NCBI GenBank assembly: GCA_040219515.1
Contig: JAVJSI010000009.1
Span: 248,001-312,000 of the forward strand
Length of the DNA: 64,000 nt
Direction: 5' to 3'
Source: Acidimicrobiales bacterium
GTDB taxonomy: Bacteria > Actinomycetota > Acidimicrobiia > Acidimicrobiales > Aldehydirespiratoraceae
The position numbers and the translations under genes were made by a program. Below the pieces are notes generated by a model that had not been told where the DNA came from, ran no database searches, and worked only from the letters and a program-made list of their open reading frames with translations. Below are positions 49,159 to 58,181 of this stretch, one piece after another (within the stretch, counting starts at the first letter, position 1; every line of letters begins with the position of its first letter).

Positions 49159-50625
49159 TCAGCTGGCGCCGAGGGTGACCGCGGTTTCGAGGCGTTCGCC
49201 GTCGCGGATGAACTCGATGTTGACGACTTCCTCCGGGCGGAAGAGCTTCACGTCGGCGGAGAGCTCCTGCATCGAGCTGACGAGCTTCCCGTCGAGGGAG
49301 ACGATGAGGTCGCCGGCGACCAGTCCGGCACGAGCCGCGGGAGCCCCCTCGACCACGGCGGTGACCAATGCCCCGACGGTGCCGTCGGCGGGGGTCTCGC
49401 CGCTCACACCGAGGTGCGCGAGTTCGAGCGACTCGCCGGCGACGATGCGCTCGGCGATCAACAGGATCGTGTCGGACGGGACCGCGAAGCCGACGCCGAC
49501 GTTGCCGGTGCTGATGCCGTCGGTGCGGATCTGGGTGTTCATGCCGATGACCAGGCCGTTGCGGTCGACCAGCGCGCCGCCGGAGTTGCCGGGGTTGATC
49601 GGGGCATCGGTCTGGATCATCTCGACGTCGACGGGATCGGTGGGGTCCGAGCCGCCGTACTGGTTGATGCGGTTCACGGCCGACACGATGCCCGCAGTGA
49701 CTGATTGGTCGAGTCCGAAGGGACTGCCGATCGCCACCGCGAGCTGGCCGACCTCGACCGAGGCCGTCGGCGCGAACTGGGCGGCGACGAGCGCCTCGTC
49801 TGACGGCTCGACCTGGACGACCGCGATGTCCCGAGCAGGGTCGCCGCCCACCACGGTGCCCGGAACTCGGTTGCCGTTGGCGAACTGCACCACCACAGAG
49901 GTGGCCCCGCCCGTCACGTGATCGTTGGTCACGATGTAGCCGTTGTCGGCATCCCACACGATGCCAGAGCCCTGGCCGACGTTGGTCTGGATCAGCACGA
50001 CCGATGGGGCGACCGCGCGAGCGACGTCGGCGACCGGCTCGGTCGAGTCGTCGGGCACCAGCGGCACCACCGGCTGGGAGGGCGTGCCGTCGTCGGTGCC
50101 GGAGGTCGGCTGGCTGCCGTTGCCGACGGCCACCGGTACCGCGACCGTCTGGTCATCGGTCAGCGCCGAGCCGATCACGATGCCACCCGAGACGAGCGAC
50201 AAGGGGACGAGCAGAGAGGCCAGCACACCTAACGCCACCCGCCAGCGTCGGCGCCGGGGACCGAGAGGCGTTGATCCTCCGGCGAACGCTGGGGGTGGCG
50301 AGTTCGGGGGCACGCCGTCGCCGGGCCGCGGCGGGTTGGCCGCGGTCGGGGGGTGCGTGAGTAGCGGCATCGGGGGCGAGGTCGGCGCCGGGGGACGAAC
50401 CACCTGCGGCGACGGCCGGTTCGCGGGAGACGGGGGTGGAGGAGGCGGCGGCGGGGTCGAGGGCGTCGCGGCTTCGATCGGAGCGACGGTCGACGGCGGC
50501 GCAGCAACCGGGGGCATCGGCTCGGGCTCGAACCGCAGCGGGTTGGGCGCGACGTCGCCGGGGTGACGCGAAGGAGGTGGCGGCGGGACTTCGCCGCGTG
50601 TGGGGTCGACGGGGTTTCGATCCAT
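49159..50625 (-). CDS. HtrA/DegP-like serine protease (PepD-like)
   Basis: A 488-residue membrane-anchored quality-control protease. The first 120 residues are cytoplasmic and Pro-rich. A transmembrane helix follows (VALGVLASLLVPLSLVSGGI, about 129-150). The trypsin-like domain has His in VTNDHVTGG, Asp in DPARDIAVVQV and Ser in NPGNSGGALVD. One PDZ domain is at the C-terminus (AARAGLVAGDLIVSLDGKLV). It lies behind a response regulator and kinase as pepD lies behind mprAB in mycobacteria. Confidence 0.93.
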   Translation of the reverse strand: MDRNPVDPTRGEVPPPPPSRHPGDVAPNPLRFEPEPMPPVAAPPSTVAPIEAATPSTPPPPPPPPSPANRPSPQVVRPPAPTSPPMPLLTHPPTAANPPRPGDGVPPNSPPPAFAGGSTPLGPRRRRWRVALGVLASLLVPLSLVSGGIVIGSALTDDQTVAVPVAVGNGSQPTSGTDDGTPSQPVVPLVPDDSTEPVADVARAVAPSVVLIQTNVGQGSGIVWDADNGYIVTNDHVTGGATSVVVQFANGNRVPGTVVGGDPARDIAVVQVEPSDEALVAAQFAPTASVEVGQLAVAIGSPFGLDQSVTAGIVSAVNRINQYGGSDPTDPVDVEMIQTDAPINPGNSGGALVDRNGLVIGMNTQIRTDGISTGNVGVGFAVPSDTILLIAERIVAGESLELAHLGVSGETPADGTVGALVTAVVEGAPAARAGLVAGDLIVSLDGKLVSSMQELSADVKLFRPEEVVNIEFIRDGERLETAVTLGAS

Positions 50626-50818
50626 GGGAAGAAGGTACGGGGTCGAGGTGAAAGGTTTCGTAAGGACGGCGAAGAATCAGGTGGGGAGTTCACTCATCGT
50701 CGGCCGGTTCAACCAAGACCATGACCTCTTTCATCCTCAACACCAGTTTCGAGTGCGACGACCCGCTGTCGCTCGGTCGGTTCCGGGGCCGAAGGCAACG
50801 AGTTCTGCGTCGGCTGAC

Positions 50819-52009
50819 TCAGCGACGGGGAAGCCGCAGGGTGAAGCGGGAGCCCCCGCCGGCCGACGACTCGAGTTCGACGCGCCCCCCGTGCGCCTCC
50901 GCGATCTGTCGAACGATCGTGAGACCGAGACCGGACCGACCGGCGACACGGGCCGACGCCTCGTCACCGCGCCAGAAACGTTGGAAGACCCGCAGTTGGT
51001 CCTCGGCGTCGATGCCCGGGCCCTCGTCGGCGACGGCCAGCGTGACCCAACGACCCTCGTCGCACGCCACGACGGTGACCGTGGTGTCGGCCGGCGCCAG
51101 GCGAACCGCATTGGCCACCAGGTTCGTGGCGGCGCGATGAATGGCCTGCCCGTCGCCGAGCACCGTCAGCGCCTGCCCCGGTGTTTCGGCGACCAGCGTG
51201 AGGCCGTTGTTCTCTGCCGCCGCGGCGAACTCCTCGACGACGTCGCTCACCACGTCGACCACGTCCACGTCCTCGCGTCGCGTCGCTCGTGTGCCGTGGC
51301 GGGCGTAGAGGAGGAGATCGTCGACCAACGTCGACATCCGCTCGGCCGAGCGGCCCACGACCTCACCGACCGACCGCAGTTCCTCGGCGGTGGCATCGGG
51401 ATCATCGAGGGCGACATCGATGTTGGTCCGGATGACCGCCAGCGGGTTGCGGAGCTCGTGGCTCGCCTCGTGGATGAACTCCCGCTGCGATTCGAACGCG
51501 TCGTCGATACGTCCGAGCATGCCGTCGAAGGTGTCCGCCAGCTCCTTGAGTTCGTCGTCCGGACCGTCGAGTTCGATGCGTCGCGAGAGGTCGGTCGCCT
51601 CGATCTCCTTCGCCACGCCCGTGATACGACCCACCGGGCGCAACACGAGGCCGGCGACGAACCAGCCGACGAAGAGACTGCCCACGAACAGCAGACCGAG
51701 CGCCGCGAATGCGTAGTTGCGCAACTGGTCGAGCGCCTGCTCGTTGACCGCCCGCTCGAAGAGCAACAGATAGTCCTGCACCTCCACCTCGACGGTGGCG
51801 ACGCTGGGTTGACCCTGGCGGTCACGGAAGAACGTGAGCCACTCCTCGGTGCGAGACACCTCCTGGCGCTCGAGCCCCCGCGCCACACCGGCGTAGATAC
51901 CGCCGACCACGACCGTGGCCAAGGCGAAGAGAAGCACGGAATACAGGACCGTGAGCCGAAACCGGATCGAGCCGGCCCACCCGTGGAGCCGCGGGCCGGC
52001 TTCGGTCAT
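50819..52009 (-). CDS. two-component sensor histidine kinase
   Basis: A 396-residue membrane kinase. Transmembrane helices at about 17-40 and 102-125 enclose a short extracellular sensor (about 60 residues). A HAMP domain is at 125-180 (RPVGRITGVAKEIEATDLSR). The H box is FIHEASHELRNPLAVIRTN with the phosphorylated His. ATP-binding boxes are TNLVANAVR, DEGPGID and GRSGLGLTIV. ATG overlaps the regulator stop (ATGA). The architecture resembles MprB. Confidence 0.93.
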   Translation of the reverse strand: MTEAGPRLHGWAGSIRFRLTVLYSVLLFALATVVVGGIYAGVARGLERQEVSRTEEWLTFFRDRQGQPSVATVEVEVQDYLLLFERAVNEQALDQLRNYAFAALGLLFVGSLFVGWFVAGLVLRPVGRITGVAKEIEATDLSRRIELDGPDDELKELADTFDGMLGRIDDAFESQREFIHEASHELRNPLAVIRTNIDVALDDPDATAEELRSVGEVVGRSAERMSTLVDDLLLYARHGTRATRREDVDVVDVVSDVVEEFAAAAENNGLTLVAETPGQALTVLGDGQAIHRAATNLVANAVRLAPADTTVTVVACDEGRWVTLAVADEGPGIDAEDQLRVFQRFWRGDEASARVAGRSGLGLTIVRQIAEAHGGRVELESSAGGGSRFTLRLPRR

Positions 52010-52692
52010 CCCGGCGCCTCGATCATGCGATAGCCCGAGCCGATCACCGTTTCGATCAGCTGGGGCTCGTCGCCCTCGGCGAGTTTGCGGCGCAGGGTGC
52101 CGACGGTGACCCGCACCGTGTTCGTGAACGGGTCGGCGTGTTCGTCCCACACGTGCTCGAGCAGCCGTTCCTGCGACAGGACCACGTCGACATGGGACAT
52201 GAAGTAGCGAAGCAGCGCGAACTCCTTCGCGGTCAGCTCCAGATCGCGCTCGCCACGGCGGACGCGGTGGCGGCTGTCGTCGAGTTCCACATCGGCCACG
52301 GTCAGGAGCGAACCAGTCGTGGCCGCATCTCGCCGGAGCAGTGATCGCACCCGTGCCGTCAGCTCGCCGAACGCGAACGGCTTGACGAGATAGTCGTCGG
52401 CACCGTGGTCGAGCCCGTCGATGCGGTCCTCGACCGAGTCGCGGGCGGTCAGCATGAGGACCCGGGGGGCGACGCCCTCGGGGGGATCGTCGCGAAGCCG
52501 ACGGCAGACCTCGAGCCCGTCGATGCCGGGCATCGTGAGGTCGAGACAGACCAGGTCGTAGGGGACGAGCTCGGCTTTTTCGAGGGCGGTGACGCCATCG
52601 TTGGCCACGTCGACGGCATACCCTTCGCGGCGCAGCCCGCGGGCAACGGCGTCGGCCAGCTCGGTTTCGTCATCGACCACCAGAATCCGCAT
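52006..52692 (-). CDS. OmpR-family response regulator
   Basis: A 228-residue regulator. The receiver domain has acidic pocket DDE near residue 7, phospho-acceptor Asp in VCLDLTMPGIDG, the Thr in LMLTARDS and the Lys in LVKPFAFGE. The C-terminal winged helix shows LTAKEFALLRYFMSH and VDVVLSQERLLEHVW, then NTVRVTVGTLRRKL. It is transcribed with the kinase and probably controls the HtrA gene behind it. A TAGCGT box lies 7 nt before the ATG. Confidence 0.94.
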   Translation of the reverse strand: MRILVVDDETELADAVARGLRREGYAVDVANDGVTALEKAELVPYDLVCLDLTMPGIDGLEVCRRLRDDPPEGVAPRVLMLTARDSVEDRIDGLDHGADDYLVKPFAFGELTARVRSLLRRDAATTGSLLTVADVELDDSRHRVRRGERDLELTAKEFALLRYFMSHVDVVLSQERLLEHVWDEHADPFTNTVRVTVGTLRRKLAEGDEPQLIETVIGSGYRMIEAPG

Positions 52693-52699
52693 CCCGGGC

Positions 52700-52705
52700 A
52701 CGCTA
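52700..52705 (-). promoter_or_regulatory. -10 box TAGCGT before the response regulator
   Basis: On the minus strand TAGCGT ends 7 nt before the ATG at 52692. No ribosome site lies between, so a leaderless start is likely. It faces the divergent MoxR operon. Confidence 0.45.
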
Positions 52706-52813
52706 GCTGTGGGCGGCTTTCGGTCGCGCTTATCGTGCGCCTGGTTCACTGCCGCGTCTGTCACGCTCTCTACCGCACCACAATCGGGTGAAAGCCTGTG
52801 TGAAGGAGTCCCC

Positions 52814-53827
52814 TTGTCCGAGAATCCCGGAGCGCTCGAACGCACCCTCGTCGAACTGCGCCGTGTCATCGTCGGCCAGGAACGGCTCATGGAACGGCTT
52901 CTCGTCGCGCTGGTGGCGGGCGGTCACTGCCTGCTCGAGGGCCCACCCGGCCTCGCCAAGACGCTGGCGGTCCGCACACTCGCCGACACCACCGGCGGGT
53001 CGTTCGCCCGGGTGCAGTTCACGCCCGACCTGCTCCCTGCCGACATCGTCGGCACCCGGATCTATCGCTCGTCGTCGGAGACGTTCGACGTCGAACTCGG
53101 CCCCGTCTTCGCCAACTTCGTCCTGGCCGACGAGATCAATCGGGCCCCGGCGAAAGTGCAGTCCGCTCTGCTCGAGGTGATGGCGGAGCACCAGGTGACG
53201 ATCGGCGGCCAGACCCACAAGGTGCCCACGCCGTTCCTCGTGCTGGCCACCCAGAACCCGATCGAGAACGAGGGTGTCTACGCGCTCCCCGAGGCGCAAC
53301 GCGACCGGTTCCTGATGAAGGTCGTCATCGACTACCCCACTCCGCAGGAGGAACTCGAGATCGTCCGTCGGATGGGAGTCAACCCGCCGACAGCGTCGCA
53401 GGTGCTGACCCCGGAGCGAATCCTCGAGCTCCAGCGCGAGAGCGACGAGATCCTCATCGACCAGGGCACCCTCGACTACGCCGTGAACCTCGTCATCGCC
53501 ACCCGCGACCCGGGCAACCACGGACTGCCCGATCTCGTCGGGATGATCGAGTACGGGGCCAGCCCGCGTGCCACACTCGGCCTGGTCGCCGCCGGGCGGG
53601 CGATGGCGCTGCTGCGGGGCCGCGACTATGTCGTGCCCCAGGACATCTTCGACATCGCCCCCGATGTGCTCCGGCACCGTCTGGTGCTGTCCTACGAAGC
53701 ACTGGCTGCCGAGCTGAGCATCGACCAGGTGCTGATTCGGTTGTTGTCGACCATTCCGGCGCCGATGGTGTCCCCGACCACCCAGGACCCGGGGCGCACC
53801 GGCGACGCCGACTACCGGCCGGCATGA
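52814..53827 (+). CDS. MoxR family AAA ATPase
   Basis: A 337-residue AAA+ chaperone-like ATPase. Walker A is EGPPGLAKTLAVRTLA, Walker B with sensor is VLADEINRAPAKVQSALLE, and the VLATQNPIENEG segment is the family signature. I chose TTG 52814 because AAGGAG lies 5 nt upstream and the product then begins SENPGALERTLVEL. It heads a MoxR-DUF58-VWA operon with 4-bp overlaps, thought from other systems to mature or insert metal-binding or envelope protein complexes. Confidence 0.9.
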   Translation: MSENPGALERTLVELRRVIVGQERLMERLLVALVAGGHCLLEGPPGLAKTLAVRTLADTTGGSFARVQFTPDLLPADIVGTRIYRSSSETFDVELGPVFANFVLADEINRAPAKVQSALLEVMAEHQVTIGGQTHKVPTPFLVLATQNPIENEGVYALPEAQRDRFLMKVVIDYPTPQEELEIVRRMGVNPPTASQVLTPERILELQRESDEILIDQGTLDYAVNLVIATRDPGNHGLPDLVGMIEYGASPRATLGLVAAGRAMALLRGRDYVVPQDIFDIAPDVLRHRLVLSYEALAAELSIDQVLIRLLSTIPAPMVSPTTQDPGRTGDADYRPA

Positions 53828-54768
53828 GCACGCTGCGCCGATCGGGCCCCTCCCCCACGACGACCGACACCGACGCGGCGCGCACCCGGGCGATTCTGCG
53901 CCGCCTCGAACTCGACGTCACCCGACGGCTCGACGGCCTCCTACAGGGCGACTATCGCGGCCTCGTGCCCGGACTCGGGTCCGAACCCGGCGAGACGCGG
54001 GCCTACTCGGCCGGCGATGACGTGCGGCGAATGGACTGGAACGTCACCGCCCGCATGAACGAGCCCCACGTGCGCGAGTCGATCGCCGATCGGGAGCTCG
54101 AGACGACCGTGCTCGTGGACCTCTCGCCCAGCCTCGACTTCGGCACCGTCCGTCAGACCAAGGCCGAGCTGGCGACCGCCGCAGTCGCGGCCATCGGGCT
54201 ACTCACCGACCGTGCCGGCAACCGGCTCGGCGCAATCGTCAACGACGGGGCCCGTCTCCACGACATCCGACCCGGTTCAGGGCGACGCCACCTCATGTCG
54301 GTGCTGCACCGCCTGGCGACCACCGTTCCCCAACCGGGCGACTCGGCGCTGGTCGAGGGACTCCATCGGCTGGCCGGGCCCGGTCATCGTGGCGGCCTCG
54401 CTGTCGTCGTGTCCGATCTCCTGCGTCCCGGCTGGAGCAGCGCGCTCCGTACCGTGACGCTGCGCCACGAGACGCTGGTCATCGAGATCGTGGACCCACG
54501 CGAGCTCGAACTCCCCGACGTGGGGCTGGTCGACCTCGTCGATGCCCGCACCGGACGGCTGGTCGAGGTCGACACCCGCAGCGCGAAGGTCCGCGCCCGG
54601 TTCGCCGAGGCCGGTCGAGCGAGGCTCGACGAGCATGCCCACGACGTCCGCGCCGCTCGCGCCGACCATCTCGTGTTGCGCACGGACCGGGACTGGGTGC
54701 TCGACCTGGCGAAGTTCGTCGACCGGCGCCGTCGTCGCCGACACCTCATCGCGGGGGCCGTCGCATGA
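53824..54768 (+). CDS. DUF58 domain protein
   Basis: A 314-residue protein of the DUF58 family, the constant partner of MoxR ATPases. The signature GLGSEPGETRAYSAGDDVRR with MDWNVTARM is present, and a von Willebrand-like fold follows (VLVDLSPSLDFGT). No membrane segment is seen, unlike many DUF58 proteins. ATG overlaps the MoxR stop and TGA overlaps the VWA start, so all three are made together. Confidence 0.9.
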   Translation: MSTLRRSGPSPTTTDTDAARTRAILRRLELDVTRRLDGLLQGDYRGLVPGLGSEPGETRAYSAGDDVRRMDWNVTARMNEPHVRESIADRELETTVLVDLSPSLDFGTVRQTKAELATAAVAAIGLLTDRAGNRLGAIVNDGARLHDIRPGSGRRHLMSVLHRLATTVPQPGDSALVEGLHRLAGPGHRGGLAVVVSDLLRPGWSSALRTVTLRHETLVIEIVDPRELELPDVGLVDLVDARTGRLVEVDTRSAKVRARFAEAGRARLDEHAHDVRAARADHLVLRTDRDWVLDLAKFVDRRRRRRHLIAGAVA

Positions 54769-55751
54769 GCTGGTTCGGCGAGATCGAGTTCGATTCGGCG
54801 TCGCGCCTCTGGCTTCTCACGGTGGTCGGCGTCCTGCTCATCGCCTACGTCGTCGTCCAACGCCGGCGCGGCACCTACGCCCTGCGGTTCTCCGACACCT
54901 CGCTCCTGGACAACATCGCGCCGAAGCGGCCCGGGTGGCGTCGCCATGTCGTGGCGGTGCTCTTCCTGGCCTCCGCGTCGATGATGGTCGTGTCGTTCGC
55001 CGGCCCGTACCGCTTCGAGGTGCCGTTCCGGGCCACGGTGGTGCTCACGATCGACACCTCGTTGTCGATGGGCGCCACCGATGTCGCACCCACCCGCTTC
55101 GATGCAGCGAAGCAGGCGGCCAAGGACTTCCTCACCGACGTGCCCGACTCGGTCGACGTCGCTCTCATCTCCTTCGACGAGTTCCCCGTCGTGCAGGTGG
55201 CACCCACCGACAACCGCGCCGCGGTCGCCGCCGCGGTCGATGCCCTCGAGCTCGGACCCTTCACCGGCACGGGCGATGCCATCGTCGCATCGGTCGGCAC
55301 GATCGTCGACACGGGTCGCGCCGTGCGAGACGAGAACGGCGATCCCACGGCGGTCGTGGTCCTGCTGTCCGACGGTGAGCCCACCATCGGCCGATCCATC
55401 GACGAAGCGATCGCCGCCGCGGTCGATGCCGACATCGAGATCAGCACGGTGGCGCTCGGCACCCCTTTCGGTGAGGTCGAGATCGAGGACCCCGAGGTGC
55501 CGGGCACGTTCTTCAGCCAGCCGGTTCCGGTCGACGAGGTCACCATGGAGACCGTGGCGCTGGGGACCGGCGGCGAGTTCTTCACCACCGACTCGTTCAC
55601 CGATCTCGCCGAGGTCTATCGCGACATCGGGACGGCGTTGGGCGAGGAGCCGGTCCGCAAGGACGAGGACGACTGGTTCGTCGGGTTCGCCCTGGCGGGC
55701 GTGGCGGTCACGGCATTGTTGAGTCTCACCTGGTTCCAGCGCCTGCCCTGA
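54765..55751 (+). CDS. VWA domain membrane protein (BatA-like)
   Basis: A 328-residue membrane protein. Two transmembrane helices occur near the N-terminus (LWLLTVVGVLLIAYVVV and HVVAVLFLASASMMVVSFAG) and one at the C-terminus (GFALAGVAVTALLSLTWF). Between them lies a von Willebrand A domain with the metal-ion site DTSLSMG and later LLSDGEPT. It completes the MoxR-DUF58-VWA module. The client complex is unknown. Confidence 0.9.
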   Translation: MSWFGEIEFDSASRLWLLTVVGVLLIAYVVVQRRRGTYALRFSDTSLLDNIAPKRPGWRRHVVAVLFLASASMMVVSFAGPYRFEVPFRATVVLTIDTSLSMGATDVAPTRFDAAKQAAKDFLTDVPDSVDVALISFDEFPVVQVAPTDNRAAVAAAVDALELGPFTGTGDAIVASVGTIVDTGRAVRDENGDPTAVVVLLSDGEPTIGRSIDEAIAAAVDADIEISTVALGTPFGEVEIEDPEVPGTFFSQPVPVDEVTMETVALGTGGEFFTTDSFTDLAEVYRDIGTALGEEPVRKDEDDWFVGFALAGVAVTALLSLTWFQRLP

Positions 55752-55798
55752 GTGTCCGCTGTCGTCTCAGGAACTGCCGATAGCGCAGTTTCGGTGCG

Positions 55799-56356
55799 AT
55801 GAAGTCTGCCGAATCTGCCCTGGAACTGCGGATGTTGCCGGAGCATGATCTCTCCATGGCTGCGACCCTCACCCCCGACAGCAATCACCATGTCCCCGCG
55901 ACGACCACCACGCCGGCCGTCACTCGGCCGACGTCACACCATGTGTTGATCATCCTCCACGCCGAATTCGACAGCGACGACACCCTCGTCGAGTTCGCAC
56001 AGCGTCTTGGGCCGGACGATCGCGTCACCCTGGCCAACATCCGCCCGGCCGGTGCCGCACCGATCCCCCCGAGCGGCGTCATGAGTGATCTCGGCATGAT
56101 GATCTACCTCGACACTCGCGACACGTACAACGAAGAGAGTTCGCTCTTGGACATGCGGGTGTCGGCCCGGTCCCGACTCCTGCGCGAGCTCGGCGTCGAC
56201 CACGAGGTCGTCACCGAGATCTACCACCGGTCGGTGCTCGACCGAGTCACGCAACGCGGGCTCCGCAAGGCGATCGGCCGGGCCGCACGTCATGCCCGGG
56301 CCGACGAGATCATGGTCGGCCCGGGCGCCATTCTCCAGTCGCAGAAGCTCGGCTGA
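55799..56356 (+). CDS. hypothetical protein, possible nucleotide-binding-like fold
   Basis: A 185-residue protein I cannot assign. After a disordered, Thr/Pro-rich first 45 residues come alternating strands and helices: HHVLIILHAEFDS, DDRVTLANIRP, then a long helix ARSRLLRELGVDHEVVTEI and ARADEIMVGPGAILQ. The pattern recalls universal-stress-protein-like folds, but the usual glycine loop is incomplete. The true start may be ATG 55856 (166 residues). It follows the VWA gene by 47 bp and may be an independent unit. Confidence 0.55.
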   Translation: MKSAESALELRMLPEHDLSMAATLTPDSNHHVPATTTTPAVTRPTSHHVLIILHAEFDSDDTLVEFAQRLGPDDRVTLANIRPAGAAPIPPSGVMSDLGMMIYLDTRDTYNEESSLLDMRVSARSRLLRELGVDHEVVTEIYHRSVLDRVTQRGLRKAIGRAARHARADEIMVGPGAILQSQKLG

Positions 56357-56467
56357 CGCCTCAGCGAACTCGGGGCCGGTGACGGCCGAGATCCCCTCCA
56401 GGAAAGCCGCCCGCGGCAGTTGCCGGCCCCGAAGACCTCCCACACACCCCCCGTCGGCGGGGTCGAC

Positions 56468-57541
56468 TCACCCGCCGGGGTCGACCAGCGGACGGCAGCG
56501 CAACGCCAGCTCGAGGGTGAGCCGACCGTCCGGGTCGCGAAGCGAGTAGCCGGTGAGTTCGGCGATGCGGTCGAGGCGATAGGCCACTGACCGGGAGCCG
56601 AGCGACAGGTCCCGGGCGACGGCGGCCATGTTGCCACCGTGAGCCACGAACGATGCGAGCGTCTCGAGGAGGTCCCCGCGCCGGGACTGCACCAGCGGCG
56701 ACAGGACCGAATCGACGAGGGCCGCCGCGACCACCGGGTCGGCGGCGAGCATGCGATGAGCCAGCAGCGAATCGAAGACGGCGAACTCGTCGAGTCCGAA
56801 GATGCGGCTCAGGCGCAGCGCCTCACGGGCGTCGTCGTATGACCGGTGGATCTCGGCCAGACTCGTGCTGGGACGTCCGACACCACACCGCCACGCCCCG
56901 GTGTCGAGGGCGGCGAGCGACAGTTCCACGACTCGTAGCTCCGCCGGCGACGCCGTGGGGGCGATGACCACCAGCTGTCCGGCGGTGACGAACGTGGTCA
57001 TCTCCCGGCCCGGGGCCCGAGACCGGATCTCGACCTGCACTCGCTCGTGGACCGGCCCCAGTTCGGACAGGGCCGTGGCGCTCTCGGCGACGAGCACGAG
57101 CTGCACCGGCTCGGCCGGAATGGCGGCCAGCCGGGCCCGCTCCTCGAGGTGCGTCACGTCGCCGCGCCCGGTCAGCAGCTCGTGGATGACCTCCCGGCGC
57201 AGCGCCTCCTCCGCCTGGATCGAACGGCGTTGGGCGGCCTCGAAGCCGGAGGCGAGCCCGGCCACGGCGTTCTCCGACACCCGCCGCAGGGTGCGGCCGA
57301 CCTCGACCGCCATGCCCGGCTCGGTTGCTCCGAAGACGTTCTCCCACAGTTCGGCCGCGCCGGCGAGATAGGCCTCGATCAGCTGACTGAGCGAACCGCC
57401 GGTCCCGTGGGCCGCTTCGCCGGTCGCGAAGATCTCCTCACGCTCCCCGATGGTGAGATCGCGTTGATCGTCCGCCGCGTCGAGCACGAGCTCGAATACC
57501 TGCGCCAGTCCCGGCGCAATCCACTCCGAACGCGTCGTCAC
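56468..57541 (-). CDS. PucR-type helix-turn-helix transcriptional regulator
   Basis: A 357-residue regulator. The C-terminal HTH typical of PucR/CdaR is seen in GGNMAAVARDLSLGSRSVAY with RLDRIAELTGYSL. The middle GGDEF-like region shows GVGRPSTSLAEIHRSYDDAR. The N-terminal third is helical (residues 1-120), as in RsbRD-like sensory domains. The target genes are unknown. GTG start overlaps the acetyltransferase stop (GTGA), so both are in one operon. Confidence 0.85.
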   Translation of the reverse strand: MTTRSEWIAPGLAQVFELVLDAADDQRDLTIGEREEIFATGEAAHGTGGSLSQLIEAYLAGAAELWENVFGATEPGMAVEVGRTLRRVSENAVAGLASGFEAAQRRSIQAEEALRREVIHELLTGRGDVTHLEERARLAAIPAEPVQLVLVAESATALSELGPVHERVQVEIRSRAPGREMTTFVTAGQLVVIAPTASPAELRVVELSLAALDTGAWRCGVGRPSTSLAEIHRSYDDAREALRLSRIFGLDEFAVFDSLLAHRMLAADPVVAAALVDSVLSPLVQSRRGDLLETLASFVAHGGNMAAVARDLSLGSRSVAYRLDRIAELTGYSLRDPDGRLTLELALRCRPLVDPGG

Positions 57542-58026
57542 AGTGGTTCACGACGCATGCGGATCTCGTCCTTGCACGGGTCCGACGGCGGTGGCTGGAA
57601 GTCGCCTGTCGTCACGAAGCCGCATCGTTCGTAGAGCCGAACGGCGGCGTCGTTGCCCTGCGTCACCCACAGCTCGACCCGCGCATCGCCCGCCCAGGCG
57701 ACAACCGCGCCGACCAGTGCCGCGCCGACGCCTCGCCCCCGAGCAGAAGCGTCGGTCCACATCGACACGAGCTCGATGGTCGCGTCGTCGGTCCGGTGAC
57801 CGCCGACGAGTCCGACCACATCGCGGCCATCAGTGGCGAAGAAGGTCGCGTGATCCGGCCCTTCCGACCGCTCGACGGCCCATTCGTCCCACCGCCTCGA
57901 CGGCAGTTCGGCCTCGGCGGCATGGGTGCTGCCGAATGCCGTCGGTTCATCGGCCAGCGCGCCCAGCCGGACCTCGCGCAAGAGCGCACCCTCGTCGGGC
58001 CGAACCCGTCGCGTCGTCACCGTCAT
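57538..58026 (-). CDS. GNAT-family N-acetyltransferase
   Basis: A 162-residue acetyltransferase of compact GNAT form. The acetyl-CoA loop is DASARGRGVGAALVGAVVAW. Then comes the RVELWVTQGNDAAVRLYERC block with GFVTTGDF, as in ribosomal-protein or small-molecule acetyltransferases. The start MTVTTRRVRPDE is natural for the family. The longer open frame upstream is excluded because it runs through a palindromic element. It is coupled to the PucR gene. Confidence 0.87.
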   Translation of the reverse strand: MTVTTRRVRPDEGALLREVRLGALADEPTAFGSTHAAEAELPSRRWDEWAVERSEGPDHATFFATDGRDVVGLVGGHRTDDATIELVSMWTDASARGRGVGAALVGAVVAWAGDARVELWVTQGNDAAVRLYERCGFVTTGDFQPPPSDPCKDEIRMRREPL

Positions 58027-58080
58027 CGCCCCATGCTTGCGCACCCACCGCCGCCCTGCCGGGCTTTCACCGTTGCATCC

Positions 58081-58149
58081 GGGAGTTCGGCCCCAGCCGA
58101 ACTCCGAGCAACGCGCCGCGTTGCCGGGGTCAGACCCCCGTTGCAGTTC
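58081..58149. repeat. dispersed palindromic element, copy 2 (long form, inverted)
   Basis: Three hairpins in a row: GAGTTCGGC-CCCA-GCCGAACTC (58083-58104), GCAACGC-GCC-GCGTTGC (58108-58124) and GGGGTC-A-GACCCC (58126-58138), then TTGCAGTTC. It is the inverted counterpart of 59335-59402; the stems are conserved and nearly all differences fall in loops and linkers. It forms the left boundary of a unit holding the dioxygenase gene. Confidence 0.85.
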
Positions 58150-58181
58150 ACGTCGGACCAACGGCTCCGGTGCCCGGATCG

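Noticed and set aside
49055-49957. N-terminal extension of the AbiEi/DUF559 gene up to 49957
   Set aside because: The extension is antisense-free but out of frame with the HtrA gene it covers and crosses the 47-bp palindrome; the winged helix begins at 49054.
50626-50818. A gene in the gap between the HtrA and kinase genes
   Set aside because: The only open frames are shadows continuing into the kinase gene; no start with a ribosome site or -10 box was found.
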